Shown here piece by piece: positions 36,129 to 44,207 of a stretch of DNA of 64,000 nucleotides. Within the stretch, counting starts at the first letter, position 1. The number at the start of each line of letters is the position of its first letter. Origin of the DNA: Undibacterium sp. KW1 (GTDB taxonomy: Bacteria > Pseudomonadota > Gammaproteobacteria > Burkholderiales > Burkholderiaceae_D); assembly GCF_009937955.1 (NCBI RefSeq), contig NZ_AP018439.1:4278001-4342000 (forward strand). Reading direction: 5' to 3'. The translations under genes were made by a program, and so were the position numbers. The notes under the pieces are model-generated. The model had not been told where the DNA came from, made no database searches, and saw nothing but the letters and a program-made list of their open reading frames with translations.

Positions 36129-36692
36129 CTACACTTTCCTGATATCAGTAATCAGTAAAAACACAAAGCCGGTCTCAAACGGCACGCGGTAAATACCCTT
36201 GGTCTTGAGCAGATAATTGGCCACGGTTGCCATTTCCCATCCATCTGACAATTGCGCAGGCCAGCTGCGTTGCGTCAGTTTGTTGAACCGGTGTTTTGCA
36301 CCGAGGCTCCTTAGCACATCCATGCGTTTGTATAAGGCTGGGGTGATGGTGGAATTACCCCAGCTCCATAGCCAGGTCTTGCTGCGATCAGAATAAGAAC
36401 CGACAAACTCAATTCTGGCACTGAGCTTGACCACACCCCCATCTGAAAATGTGAGCTCACCTGTAACCTGGTCAAGGTCCCAGTGTTCATAGCTGGAAAC
36501 CTGGTAATCATCATCAAGCGCTTTTTGGGTGGCTGCTGAATAGTCTGCACTAGCGCTCAGAACTTGCTCCCAGCCTTGTTGGCGGGCCTGGGCGTTTGTC
36601 GTTAGCAGAGCCAATGCAAATATGACAAAAGCTAATATGCTGAATCCAGTCAGGCAGCATGCAGTAGTGCATGAATAGCGGTCCTGCCCCAT
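36129..36692 (-). CDS. DUF6882-like protein with N-terminal hydrophobic segment
   Basis: 187 residues from the ATG at 36690-36692 (GGGGGA 9 nt upstream); ATG at 36701 is the alternative. A hydrophobic stretch at about residues 12-35 ending near A-Q-A-R acts as a signal or anchor. The rest matches DUF6882 in pattern: F-S-D-G-G, F-V-G-S-Y-S-D-R-S-K-T-W-L-W-S-W-G-N, L-R-x-L-G, D-G-W-E-M-A-T, and a C-terminal Y-R-x-P-F-E-x-G. Function unknown. Confidence 0.65.
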   Translation of the reverse strand: MGQDRYSCTTACCLTGFSILAFVIFALALLTTNAQARQQGWEQVLSASADYSAATQKALDDDYQVSSYEHWDLDQVTGELTFSDGGVVKLSARIEFVGSYSDRSKTWLWSWGNSTITPALYKRMDVLRSLGAKHRFNKLTQRSWPAQLSDGWEMATVANYLLKTKGIYRVPFETGFVFLLITDIRKV

Positions 36693-36716
36693 TATCTGCA
36701 TTCCCCCGCAAAAAAA

Positions 36717-36950
36717 CTAACTCAAGATTACGCCGCCAATGACAAAAATGATCAGCCCCAGAACATAGGAAACCAGAAATTTCCCATACAAACCATTGCG
36801 CTTCGCCAGTAAAAAAATATAACCAGGAATGAAGAGCGAGATGAAAGCCTTGCCGGGTTCAACTTTAAAAATCATCGCTGCCAAATACATCTGCGCAATG
36901 AAGGCAATGAGAAGCCCGGACAATAATGCTGTAACTCCAAAAGTATGCAT
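36717..36950 (-). CDS. small hypothetical two-helix membrane protein
   Basis: 77 residues: hydrophobic helices at about 5-28 and 58-77 and a short amphipathic part (G-K-A-F-I-S-L-F-I-P-G-Y-I-F) between. It lies immediately upstream of the DUF6882-like gene on the same strand, so the two may be co-transcribed. Family not recognised. Confidence 0.5.
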   Translation of the reverse strand: MHTFGVTALLSGLLIAFIAQMYLAAMIFKVEPGKAFISLFIPGYIFLLAKRNGLYGKFLVSYVLGLIIFVIGGVILS

Positions 36951-37058
36951 GTCTATATCGATGCTATGCTAATACTTCAATGTATCACGGGAAAAGCAGA
37001 AAAGACTAGCTTGCTGTCACATACTAATGAGAATAAGTTTGGCACTCGCTCATTCAGT

Positions 37059-37556
37059 TCAATCAAGCGGATCAGCATTCATTTTAGAGATGAGTTGAGC
37101 TGTTCCCAGCAACCTGGCCCCCGCCCCCTCTTCTGACAAGGCATCCAGCGGGTTACGCAACTTGCAGGCCTTGATGGACAGGCAGCCGCAGCCTATGCAG
37201 TCGCCCAGTTGTTCACGCAATTCCATGAGATTATTGATGCGTTCATCGAGTTCTGCCTTCCAGCGTTTTGACAACCTGGCCCAGTCGGCCACGGTGGGTG
37301 TGCGGCCTTCAGGTAATTCTGCCAGGGCGGTTTGTATGGATGCAAGCGAAATGCCCAGGCGCTGCGCGACCTTGATGACGGCGATGCGGCGCAAGACATC
37401 GCGCGCATAACGGCGCTGGTTGCCTGCATTGCGCTGGCTGTGTATGAGCCCCCTGGCTTCATAGAAGTGAATGGCTGACACAGCGACACCACTGCGTGCC
37501 GCCACCTCACCGACAGCCAGCGGTTTGCCTATATCTTGCGGATTGATTTGTGCCAT
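37059..37556 (-). CDS. soxR: SoxR, redox-sensing MerR-family activator
   Basis: 165 residues from the ATG at 37554-37556. An N-terminal MerR HTH ([26 protein letters not shown]) is followed by a dimerisation helix and the [2Fe-2S] cysteine cluster D-C-I-G-C-G-C-L-S plus C in I-K-A-C. All four cluster cysteines are present. SoxR activates its target when the cluster is oxidised by redox-cycling agents. A sox box lies 15 bp upstream, between this gene and the divergent SnoaL-like gene. There is no soxS, as expected outside enterobacteria. Confidence 0.93.
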   Translation of the reverse strand: MAQINPQDIGKPLAVGEVAARSGVAVSAIHFYEARGLIHSQRNAGNQRRYARDVLRRIAVIKVAQRLGISLASIQTALAELPEGRTPTVADWARLSKRWKAELDERINNLMELREQLGDCIGCGCLSIKACKLRNPLDALSEEGAGARLLGTAQLISKMNADPLD

Positions 37557-37567
37557 GAAAAATCTCC

Positions 37568-37598
37568 TTGACCTCAAGTTAAGTTGAGGTTTTACACT
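37568..37598 (+). promoter_or_regulatory. SoxR-dependent promoter with sox box
   Basis: CCTCAAGTTAAGTTGAGG (37572-37589) differs at one central base from the classic sox box. It sits between -35 TTGACC (37568-37573) and -10 TACACT (37593-37598) with a 19-bp spacer, the over-long spacing that MerR-family activators correct. The promoter points toward the SnoaL-like gene at 37640. Confidence 0.88.
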
Positions 37599-37639
37599 AC
37601 TCTTCGCCTGGTTTCAAGCTAACATTTGGAGAAATAAAG

Positions 37640-38083
37640 ATGACGACAGAAAATCAAGTTGAACAGAACCACACCGGACAACATCACACCGAACACAATC
37701 TTCAACTCGTGCGCCGCCTGTATGAAGACTGCTTCAATACCGGCAATCTTGATCTTGTACCACAGATGATCTCCACTGATTTTGTTAGCAACCGTGGCGA
37801 GCATGGTCAAGTGGAATTCGCCGCCAATATCGCGGGCTTGCGCAAGGCTTTTCCTGATGTGAATTTTGCCATTGAAGATATCTTTGGCGCAGCTGACAAA
37901 GTGGCAGTCAGGTGGACCTTCAGCGCCACTCACAGTGGCCCTTTTGCTGGCTTTCCTGCTACAGGCAAGGCAGTAAAGCAGCAGGGCAATGTGATTTACA
38001 GGATCAAGGATGGCAAGATCGCCCAGGCCTGGGTGCAGATAGACAGGCTGGGTTTGATACAGCAATTGGAGCTTAATGCATAG
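37640..38083 (+). CDS. SnoaL-like polyketide-cyclase-fold protein, SoxR target
   Basis: 147 residues, single SnoaL/NTF2-like domain of the ester-cyclase type: N-L-x-L-V-R-R-L-Y-E-D-C-F-N-T-G-N-L-D start, F-P-D-V-N-F, V-A-V-R-W-T-F-S-A-T-H-S-G-P-F-A-G-F-P-A-T-G-K. GGAG lies 9 nt before the ATG. It is preceded by a SoxR promoter, so it is expected to respond to redox-active compounds. It may modify quinone- or phenazine-like molecules, but this is inference. Its 3' end overlaps the convergent gene by 11 bp. Confidence 0.82.
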   Translation: MTTENQVEQNHTGQHHTEHNLQLVRRLYEDCFNTGNLDLVPQMISTDFVSNRGEHGQVEFAANIAGLRKAFPDVNFAIEDIFGAADKVAVRWTFSATHSGPFAGFPATGKAVKQQGNVIYRIKDGKIAQAWVQIDRLGLIQQLELNA

Positions 38084-38714
38084 CACCAGAAAGCAAGATC
38101 GTTTTACCTTGCGCTTGCGGTACCTGGCTCAGCAAAGCTTTGGCAACGGCAGTTGCCGCAATGGGCCGGTAATTGGCAGGGATCAGAAAACCGATTAGCT
38201 TGCTGATCGCCAGGCCCAGCTTTTCTCCGCGCCGCTCTGGCTGCCCCAGCACTGCCCTTTCGCCAACCAGTAGCGAAGGTCGTGCAAAGACCATGCCTTC
38301 AAACGCCATTTTCTCCAGGGCGTTTTCGAGCTCACCTTTGACGCGGTTATAGAAGACGCTGGAATTCGCGTCAGCCCCCATCGCACTGACCAGCCCCAGC
38401 TTTTTGACGCCCGCAGCCTGCGCCGCCCTGGCGACAGCCAGGTTGGCATCGTAGTCTAAGGCACGAAAAGCCTGCTGGCTGCCGGCGACCTTGATGGTGG
38501 TGCCGAGCGCCAGATACACGTCATCTGCCTGCGGTAAAACTGGCAGACTGGAGAAATTGACGATATGTGTCCGCAGCTTGGGATGCTGCACCGTTGGTGG
38601 CCTGCGGCCAAGGCTGTGTACTTCAGCCACGGTATCATCAGCCAGAAGGCCAGCAAGAATTTCTTTACCCACCATGCCGGTGGCCCCGGCGATGATGACG
38701 GTTCGCTTTGCCAT
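38073..38714 (-). CDS. NAD(P)-binding atypical SDR (HTATIP2/YbjT-like)
   Basis: 213 residues. An N-terminal dinucleotide loop, I-I-A-G-A-T-G-M-V-G-K-E (about 6-17), L-G-R-R after beta-2, and V-S-A-M-G-A-D with Y-N-R-V-K-G-E-L-E place it among NAD(P)H-binding atypical short-chain dehydrogenases. The Y-x-x-x-K pair is present. Often annotated oxidoreductase; substrate unknown. It converges with the SnoaL-like gene, overlapping by 11 bp. Confidence 0.8.
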   Translation of the reverse strand: MAKRTVIIAGATGMVGKEILAGLLADDTVAEVHSLGRRPPTVQHPKLRTHIVNFSSLPVLPQADDVYLALGTTIKVAGSQQAFRALDYDANLAVARAAQAAGVKKLGLVSAMGADANSSVFYNRVKGELENALEKMAFEGMVFARPSLLVGERAVLGQPERRGEKLGLAISKLIGFLIPANYRPIAATAVAKALLSQVPQAQGKTILLSGAMH

Positions 38715-38959
38715 GTCTGAAACTCCTTGTTGAAATGCTCAGTGAATTAATTTCATCTCCAGCTTTTGTCAGCGCTTCGTGGATGCTGCTATCCTGATCA
38801 TAGCCGAACTTAGCTTGCGCGAGGCATATCAGAACTTAAAACTGCCGGATTTGCATAAGCATGCTACCTCGCATACTGCTTCCCTTGAAAACTGCCTGGT
38901 ATCGGCAACAATAACCGTACAACGTCCGGCAATGCCCCATCATCAGAGAAAGGTGTCCA

Positions 38960-39661
38960 ATGGCTGCAAATATCCATCCCACCGCCCATCCCTATTACGA
39001 ATCGCACCGCGCCGCAATGGAGGCGGCAATGCGCCAGCGCCTTGATCTTGCCGGAACAATGTTGCGTGAACAAGCGCAACTGTCCGACATCGATGCGATC
39101 AGACAAGAAGTGATGGACGAGTTCGACATCGTGCTCACCCACATGCCGTATGTTGGTGGCGCGGCAAGCAGGATGAGCGATTTCTTCATGCGCCTGCTGG
39201 GTTTTATGGCCATCAGCCGGGTGCTGCGGCGACATGGCGTGGCGCTGTCTGTCATTGGCGACATCGAGCGCGAAACCTACAAAGCACAATTGCTGAGCTT
39301 GCCAGAAGCAGATCGCCTCGCGTCGGGCGATCAATTCATGTCAGCAGAAAACCAGGCTTTGCTGCGCGAGCAGGCTGCGCAAAGTGCGACAGCAAGCCAT
39401 CAGCAAGCGTTTCCGCAAGATTTTGTATATGACTTTGTCGAGCCTGGCCCAGGCGACAAGTTTGAATTTGGCATCAACTACAAGGCCTGCGGCTTTTGCA
39501 AATTCGCAGCCTGCCACGGCGATAAAGAAATCCTGCCTAACATTTGCGGGCTGGATTTTGTGGCCTATGCAGCACGGGGCATACACCTCGAAAGAACGCA
39601 AACCCTGGCGGGCGGTGCGAGTCACTGTGATTTTCGCTTCTCAAAGCTGACAGTTGGCTGA
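38960..39661 (+). CDS. L-2-amino-thiazoline-4-carboxylic acid hydrolase-family protein
   Basis: 233 residues. The pattern Y-N-Y-K-A-C-G-F-C-K-F-A near residues 173-183, with an acidic Y-D-F-V-E-P-G-P-G-D-K-F-E-F-G-I ahead of it, matches the ATC-hydrolase family (PF14196). That family was named from an enzyme that opens 2-amino-thiazoline-4-carboxylate on the way to L-cysteine. Many members are regulators or of unknown activity, so catalysis here is not certain. Single gene with a palindromic element downstream. Confidence 0.65.
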   Translation: MAANIHPTAHPYYESHRAAMEAAMRQRLDLAGTMLREQAQLSDIDAIRQEVMDEFDIVLTHMPYVGGAASRMSDFFMRLLGFMAISRVLRRHGVALSVIGDIERETYKAQLLSLPEADRLASGDQFMSAENQALLREQAAQSATASHQQAFPQDFVYDFVEPGPGDKFEFGINYKACGFCKFAACHGDKEILPNICGLDFVAYAARGIHLERTQTLAGGASHCDFRFSKLTVG

Positions 39662-39690
39662 AGCTGATTCAAGCCGTCATTGACTGCCCA

Positions 39691-39760
39691 GTAGGGTGCG
39701 TCTTGACGCACCAACCCAGCAATTTTAGAAAGAGACGTGGTGCGTCAAGACGCACCCTAC
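39691..39760. repeat. 23-bp perfect inverted repeat element (GTAGGGTGCG type)
   Basis: The arms at 39691-39713 and 39738-39760 are perfect reverse complements over 23 bp, with a 24-nt loop; each arm also contains an inner palindrome GTGCGTC-TT-GACGCAC. It lies between convergent genes, beginning 30 bp after one stop and ending 1 bp before the other. It would also serve as a hairpin at the 3' ends. Confidence 0.85.
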
Positions 39761-39761
39761 C

Positions 39762-40997
39762 TCAGACAGCCACCACAGGCACCAAAGTACGCAAGCGCAG
39801 GGTAATCGCCAGACCCACACTGAGTATGCCAGCCAGCAGCATGACCACGCCCGCCCAGCCGTGGCTGGCCCAGACCACGCCAGTGAATGAACCAATGAGG
39901 CTGGAACCGAGGTAATAAAAACACAGGTAAATTGCAGAGGCGACTGCCTTGTAAGCCTGCGCACGGCGCGCGACCCAGCTGCTGGCGACTGAATGTGAGG
40001 CAAAGAATCCAAAGGTGAACAGGGCCACGCCAGGGATCATGATGTACAGTGAATTGGACAGGCTCAGCAGCAAACCCGCCATCATGACCAGCAAGACTAT
40101 CCACAGCACACCACGGCGGCCTATGCGATCTACCAGACGCCCTACCCAGACCGAGCTGCCCATGCCCAGCACATATAGCAAGGCAATCGTGCCTGCGGTA
40201 CTCTGGCTAAAGCCAAACGGTGTGCCTTGCAGACGGTAACCTATGTAGTTATACACACTGACAAAGCAGCCTGTCAGCATGAAGGCCAGGCAAAACAGCA
40301 TGCACAGGCCACCATCTGACAAATGCAGACGCAAGCCCTGGTGCAGGCTGCCCCAGACCCTTGCCGCCGGTTTGAAGTTGCGTGCCAGCGGCAGGCTGCG
40401 CCAGAATTCCCACGCGGCATAGATACCGGCCACGCCTATCACTGCCATCGCCGTGCGCCAGCCAAAATGATCACTCAACAGGGCAGACAGCAAGCGCCCT
40501 ATCATGCCACCCATGGCACTGCCTGCAATATACAGACCCACTGCCGTGCCCATGGCTGCGGCCTCTATCTCTTCCCCCATGTACGCCACCGCCACTGCAG
40601 GCATACCACCAAGGGCAAAACCCAGCAGGCCGCGCAAGAGCAACAACTGGCTAAAATCTTGCGTCAGCGCGCACAACACCGTGGCAATCGCTGCCAATGC
40701 CAGCGCCGCCACCATCATGGGCTTGCGGCCTATGCGCTCGCTGATGGCGCTGGAAATCAGTAATGAAAACGCCAGCGACAAAGTCGATATCGACAAGACC
40801 CAGCTGCTTTGCGCCGGACTCAGCGCAAATTGCAAAGCCAGCGAAGGCATCAGCGGTTGCATGCTATACAACAGTGAAAAGGTAGAGAAGCCACCAAAGA
40901 TCATGGCGCGGGTGATATGCCGGAATGCTGGCGTGCCTGCGACGATACGGGCTGGCTGGTTTATTTGCTGCGGCGGGGTAATGCTGGCGACGGTCAT
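39762..40997 (-). CDS. MFS transporter (YnfM/Bcr-CflA-like)
   Basis: 411 residues, 12 predicted membrane helices. The MFS signature between helices 2 and 3 is seen as I-S-E-R-I-G-R-K-P-M-M, with a second D-R-I-G-R-R in the C-terminal half. The N-terminus includes G-G-F-S-T-F-S-L-L-Y-S-M-Q-P-L, typical of YnfM-like permeases. Divergent from a LysR gene at 41253, which is likely its regulator. Substrate unknown. Confidence 0.83.
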   Translation of the reverse strand: MTVASITPPQQINQPARIVAGTPAFRHITRAMIFGGFSTFSLLYSMQPLMPSLALQFALSPAQSSWVLSISTLSLAFSLLISSAISERIGRKPMMVAALALAAIATVLCALTQDFSQLLLLRGLLGFALGGMPAVAVAYMGEEIEAAAMGTAVGLYIAGSAMGGMIGRLLSALLSDHFGWRTAMAVIGVAGIYAAWEFWRSLPLARNFKPAARVWGSLHQGLRLHLSDGGLCMLFCLAFMLTGCFVSVYNYIGYRLQGTPFGFSQSTAGTIALLYVLGMGSSVWVGRLVDRIGRRGVLWIVLLVMMAGLLLSLSNSLYIMIPGVALFTFGFFASHSVASSWVARRAQAYKAVASAIYLCFYYLGSSLIGSFTGVVWASHGWAGVVMLLAGILSVGLAITLRLRTLVPVVAV

Positions 40998-41122
40998 GAT
41001 GGTGTGGCTGGACGATCAGGGAGTAGCCATCTTATATTTGCGCTTTTATAGCGTCCAATATATATTTAAGGCGTTAGTAATACATTTTTTAGATGATTGA
41101 ATAACGAATAGTGATAGCTTCT

Positions 41123-41225
41123 CGTAGGTTGGGCTACGCTTCACCAGCCCAACACTCGGCGCTTGAATAACGTGTACGTTTGTTGAGGCCCAGTGTTGGG
41201 CTGATACCCCGTAGCCCAACCTACG
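41123..41225. repeat. 103-bp palindromic element (CGTAGGTTGGGCTACG type)
   Basis: CGTAGGTTGGGCTACG (41123-41138) and CGTAGCCCAACCTACG (41210-41225) are perfect inverted repeats. Just inside them AGCCCAACACT and AGTGTTGGGCT form a second inverted pair. The element ends 27 bp before the LysR start codon, so it separates the regulator gene from the rest of the divergent promoter region. Confidence 0.8.
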
Positions 41226-41252
41226 CCCTATTCAACCTACAACCACACCCCC

Positions 41253-42155
41253 ATGGAACTCCGCCACCTCAAATACTTCATCGCCGTCGCCGAAGAACTG
41301 CACTTCACCCGTGCGGCGGAGCGGCTGCACATAGGCCAGCCACCTTTAAGCCATGCGATACAAATGCTGGAAGCCGATGTCGGTGCGCAGTTATTTGAGC
41401 GTAGCAAACGCTGGGTGCGCCTGACGGAAGCGGGCAAGCTGTTCTTGCAGGATGCGCGGCATATCCTGGCGCTGGCTGAGCAGGCCAGCGAAAACGCCCG
41501 CCGCGCCCAGCGTGGCGAGACGGGCGAGCTGCGCATAGGTTTTACCTTCTCGACGCCGTTCACACCCCTGTTTGCCACCGTCATCAACGGCTACCGCGAG
41601 CAATACCCGGATGTGACACTGACATTGCGCGAGATGGCGACCAACAAGCAACTCGAAGCACTCAGCCAGCATCATCTTGATGTGGGTTTCATACGTCCGC
41701 CAGAAGGCGGTGAACTGGCACGCGGAGTATCGTCACCGCTACGCTTTCGCAAGCTGCGTGAAGACCCGCTGGTAGCCGTGCTGCCGAGCACGCATGTGCT
41801 GGCAAAAAAGAAAAAAGTGCCCATGAAAGACCTGGCACAAGAAGCCTTCATCATGTACCCACCCAGCGCAGGCACCGGCATTTACCCGCACATTTTGCGG
41901 CTATGCCATACCGCAGGCTTTGCCCCGAGAATCGCGCAAGAAGCGAATGACGCCTCCACCATCATCGGCCTGGTGGCTGCTGGCTGCGGCATCTCCATCT
42001 TGCCGGGTTCGTTTTACACCATCCATTTTGATGGCATCTGCTACCGGCCTATTGCTGATGCGGGGGCAACCACCTCGCTACTGCTGGCGCAGCGCAAGGG
42101 CGAGGTGTCGCCATTGGTGGAAGCTTTTGTGAAGCTGGCTGGCGGGCTGGTGTGA
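41253..42155 (+). CDS. LysR-family regulator (divergent to MFS transporter)
   Basis: 300 residues. The N-terminal HTH M-E-L-R-H-L-K-Y-F-I-A-V-A-E-E-L-H-F-T-R-A-A-E-R-L-H-I-G-Q-P-P-L-S belongs to the CatR/BenM-like LysR group. The effector domain spans about 90-295. Its target is probably the divergent MFS gene. The intergenic palindromic element lies within its 5' leader or promoter. Confidence 0.85.
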   Translation: MELRHLKYFIAVAEELHFTRAAERLHIGQPPLSHAIQMLEADVGAQLFERSKRWVRLTEAGKLFLQDARHILALAEQASENARRAQRGETGELRIGFTFSTPFTPLFATVINGYREQYPDVTLTLREMATNKQLEALSQHHLDVGFIRPPEGGELARGVSSPLRFRKLREDPLVAVLPSTHVLAKKKKVPMKDLAQEAFIMYPPSAGTGIYPHILRLCHTAGFAPRIAQEANDASTIIGLVAAGCGISILPGSFYTIHFDGICYRPIADAGATTSLLLAQRKGEVSPLVEAFVKLAGGLV

Positions 42156-42191
42156 GTAGCGAACAGTCGCGGTAAAAATCGTAACACCAGC

Positions 42192-42863
42192 CTATTGCTC
42201 AGCAACCGGGCGAGCCGGATACAACCAGCAAAACACCAGCGTCGCCACCGCCGCCCCCAGCAATTGCGCAATGATAAAACCCGGCGCATCGACAGGGCGT
42301 ATGCCCGCAAAGCTATTACTGGCCGCCCGTGCCAGCGTCACTGCGGGGTTGGCAAATGAGGTTGAAGAAGTGAACCAGTATGCCGCCGTGATATAGGCCG
42401 CCACCGCAAATGGTGTCACCGCCGGGCGGCTGCGGCTGGTGCTGATGATGACCGCGATCAGGCCAAAGCTGGCGACAAACTCACTCCACCACTGTGCCAT
42501 GCCGGTGCGTGCATGTGCCGAGGCAAAGAACAGCGGCAGGTCAAACATGGCATGCGCCGCCGCTACTCCGGCAAAGGCACCCAGCACTTGTAGCAGGATA
42601 TACGGCAGCACATCCCTGGATGGCAGGTTTTGTTGATAAGCCTCAGACAATGTCACGACAGGGTTGAAGTGCGCACCCGAGACGGGGCCAAACATCAATA
42701 TCAATGCGATCAGACCCGCGCCCGTGGCAATGGCATTGGCCAGCAGCGCAATCGCAACATTGCCACCCGCCAGCCGCTCTGCCATGATGCCCGATCCCAC
42801 CACGACAGCCAGCAACAAGGCGGTGCCCAAACCTTCTGCCACCAGACGTCTTGCCATGCTCAT
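42192..42863 (-). CDS. aqpS: aquaglyceroporin-type MIP channel in an arsenic operon (AqpS-like)
   Basis: 223 residues, six TM helices and two half-helices. The boxes are H-F-N-P-V-V-T-L (first, NPV in place of NPA) and F-A-N-P-A-V-T-L-A-R (second). The NPV variant and the link to arsC match AqpS-type channels, which in Sinorhizobium conduct As(III) downhill out of the cell after arsenate reduction. The ATG overlaps the stop of arsC (ATGA, 42860-42863). No ArsB/Acr3 pump is nearby, so this is the probable arsenite exit. Confidence 0.82.
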   Translation of the reverse strand: MSMARRLVAEGLGTALLLAVVVGSGIMAERLAGGNVAIALLANAIATGAGLIALILMFGPVSGAHFNPVVTLSEAYQQNLPSRDVLPYILLQVLGAFAGVAAAHAMFDLPLFFASAHARTGMAQWWSEFVASFGLIAVIISTSRSRPAVTPFAVAAYITAAYWFTSSTSFANPAVTLARAASNSFAGIRPVDAPGFIIAQLLGAAVATLVFCWLYPARPVAEQ

Positions 42864-43339
42864 GGGGTGATCTCGCCTATCTGGTCCAGCGCGGCCTTGA
42901 ACTTTTGCCTGTCCTGCGCCAGGGTTTCCAGCGGCAGCGCAAGCATGGCCTCGATGCGGGCACGCAGGATGCGGTAGGCAGTCATGAAGGCAGCGTCGAT
43001 TTCTTCATCTGTCCCGCTGACATGGGCAGGGTCTGCCACACCCCAGTGGGTGCGCAACACTGGCCCCAGATAAGCCGGGCAGGTTTCACCCGCAGCACTG
43101 GCGCAGACGGTGATGACGATGTCCGGTGTGGCTGGCAGATTGTCCCATGATTTGCTGGCATAGCCCGTGGTCGAAATACCTTCCCGCGCCAGCAATGCCA
43201 GCGAACGCGGGTGTACTTCCCCCGTTGGCTTGCTACCCGCACTCATGGCATGCCAGCCTGCAGGGGCCAGATGATTGAAAGTGGCCTCACCGAGGATGGA
43301 ACGGCAGGAATTGCCGGTACACAGAAACAAGACGTTCAT
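42860..43339 (-). CDS. arsC: arsenate reductase ArsC (LMW-phosphatase type)
   Basis: 159 residues starting M-N-V-L-F-L-C-T-G-N-S-C-R-S: the C-X5-R phosphatase loop is at Cys7-Arg13. The C-terminal half has V-I-T-V-C-A-S-A-A-G-E-T-C-P, holding the resolving cysteines, and H-W-G-V-A-D-P-A as in thioredoxin- or glutaredoxin-linked reductases. It reduces As(V) to As(III). It sits between arsR and aqpS on the minus strand. Confidence 0.9.
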   Translation of the reverse strand: MNVLFLCTGNSCRSILGEATFNHLAPAGWHAMSAGSKPTGEVHPRSLALLAREGISTTGYASKSWDNLPATPDIVITVCASAAGETCPAYLGPVLRTHWGVADPAHVSGTDEEIDAAFMTAYRILRARIEAMLALPLETLAQDRQKFKAALDQIGEITP

Positions 43340-43401
43340 AAGTCACCAAAAATTGAAAACAGAAATAAAGAAAAAGCAGAAACTGCCTGCACTGCTATCG
43401 C

Positions 43402-43737
43402 TTATTCAGCGGCACATTGCTGCACCTGTACCGGCGTGCATGGATTGCCGCCACAGCAGTTTTCAGTCAAAAAGCCCAGCATCTGGTTCATCGTCGTGAT
43501 ATTCGCCGAGTAAATGACAAAGCGCCCCGCCTGGCGTGACTGCACCAGCCCGGCATGCGACAGCTCTTTGAGGTGAAACGACAAGGAAGAGGCAGGTATG
43601 CCCAGCTCTTCACCTATTTTGGTGGCGGCCCTGCCTTGCGGACCAGCCCGCACCAGCAGGCGGAACACCGCCAGGCGTGACTCTTGCGCCAGCGCGGCCA
43701 GTGCCAGTAATGCTGCTTTGGTTTCCATCATATCCAC
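43402..43737 (-). CDS. arsR: ArsR-family repressor 1 (arsenic operon, minus arm)
   Basis: 111 residues. A winged HTH (I-G-E-E-L-G-I-P-A-S-S-L-S-F-H-L-K-E-L-S-H-A-G-L-V) is followed by a C-terminal Cys cluster N-C-C-G-G-N-P-C and a last Q-Q-C. The C-terminal C-C-x4-C layout resembles the Acidithiobacillus-type ArsR that binds As(III) outside the HTH. First gene of arsR-arsC-aqpS. A 14-bp-arm palindrome lies just upstream at 43758-43791. Confidence 0.88.
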   Translation of the reverse strand: MDMMETKAALLALAALAQESRLAVFRLLVRAGPQGRAATKIGEELGIPASSLSFHLKELSHAGLVQSRQAGRFVIYSANITTMNQMLGFLTENCCGGNPCTPVQVQQCAAE

Positions 43738-43757
43738 GTCCTTGCGATTAGGAATAA

Positions 43758-43791
43758 ATTCTATATTTCCATAATAATGGAAATATAGAAT
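43758..43791 (-). promoter_or_regulatory. operator of ArsR 1
   Basis: Perfect inverted repeat: 14-bp arms ATTCTATATTTCCA (43758-43771) and TGGAAATATAGAAT (43778-43791), 6-bp centre, about 20 bp upstream of the arsR 1 start. Its AT-rich sequence differs from the second ArsR operator. Confidence 0.75.
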
Positions 43792-43845
43792 TACTGTAAA
43801 GCCGATTTTAAAAGAACTTGCATGAGGGGATTTTTGTGTTATCCT

Positions 43846-43867
43846 TTATTCGTCAATTAACGAATAA
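43846..43867 (+). promoter_or_regulatory. operator A of ArsR 2 (TTATTCGT-N6-ACGAATAA)
   Basis: A perfect 8-bp inverted repeat with a 6-nt centre, 5 bp upstream of the second arsR start (43873). The 7-bp core TATTCGT-N6-ACGAATA recurs at 44208-44227 before the flavoprotein gene. Confidence 0.75.
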
Positions 43868-43872
43868 GCCGT

Positions 43873-44187
43873 ATGTCCACCACTTGCTGCACGACTGAAC
43901 CTACCGTTCTGGAGATGGATTTCCAGCCAGAAGAGATTGCTGCGCTATGCAAGGCGCTGGGGCATCCTGCGCGGGTCAAGCTGCTCAAGCACTTGTCCAA
44001 TTATGGCGAATGTTTTTTTGGCAGCCTGACCGACATCCTGCCACTGGCAGCATCGACGATATCGCAGCATGTGAGCATACTCAAAGAAGCGGGCCTGATA
44101 TTGGGCTCGGCTGACGAGCAACGTGTTTGCTATTGTGTCAATGAAGTACGTCTGGCGCAGTTCAAGAAGCTGGTAGCGGGTCTTTGA
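43873..44187 (+). CDS. arsR: ArsR-family repressor 2 (plus arm)
   Basis: 104 residues. The N-terminus has T-C-C-T-T. The HTH contains L-G-H-P-A-R-V-K-L-L-K-H-L and A-S-T-I-S-Q-H-V-S-I-L-K-E-A-G-L-I, with a third thiol in G-E-C-F-F-G. The N-terminal C-C plus mid-protein C differs from ArsR 1, so the two sense through different sites. Its operator sits at its own promoter and again before the flavoprotein gene, implying control of the whole plus arm. Confidence 0.85.
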   Translation: MSTTCCTTEPTVLEMDFQPEEIAALCKALGHPARVKLLKHLSNYGECFFGSLTDILPLAASTISQHVSILKEAGLILGSADEQRVCYCVNEVRLAQFKKLVAGL

Positions 44188-44207
44188 GCTGGTTTTTTTT
44201 GCCTTTA

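Noticed and set aside
38073..38083. Overlap of the SnoaL-like and SDR genes as a possible antisense control
   Set aside because: An 11-bp convergent overlap is common and shows nothing beyond compact packing.
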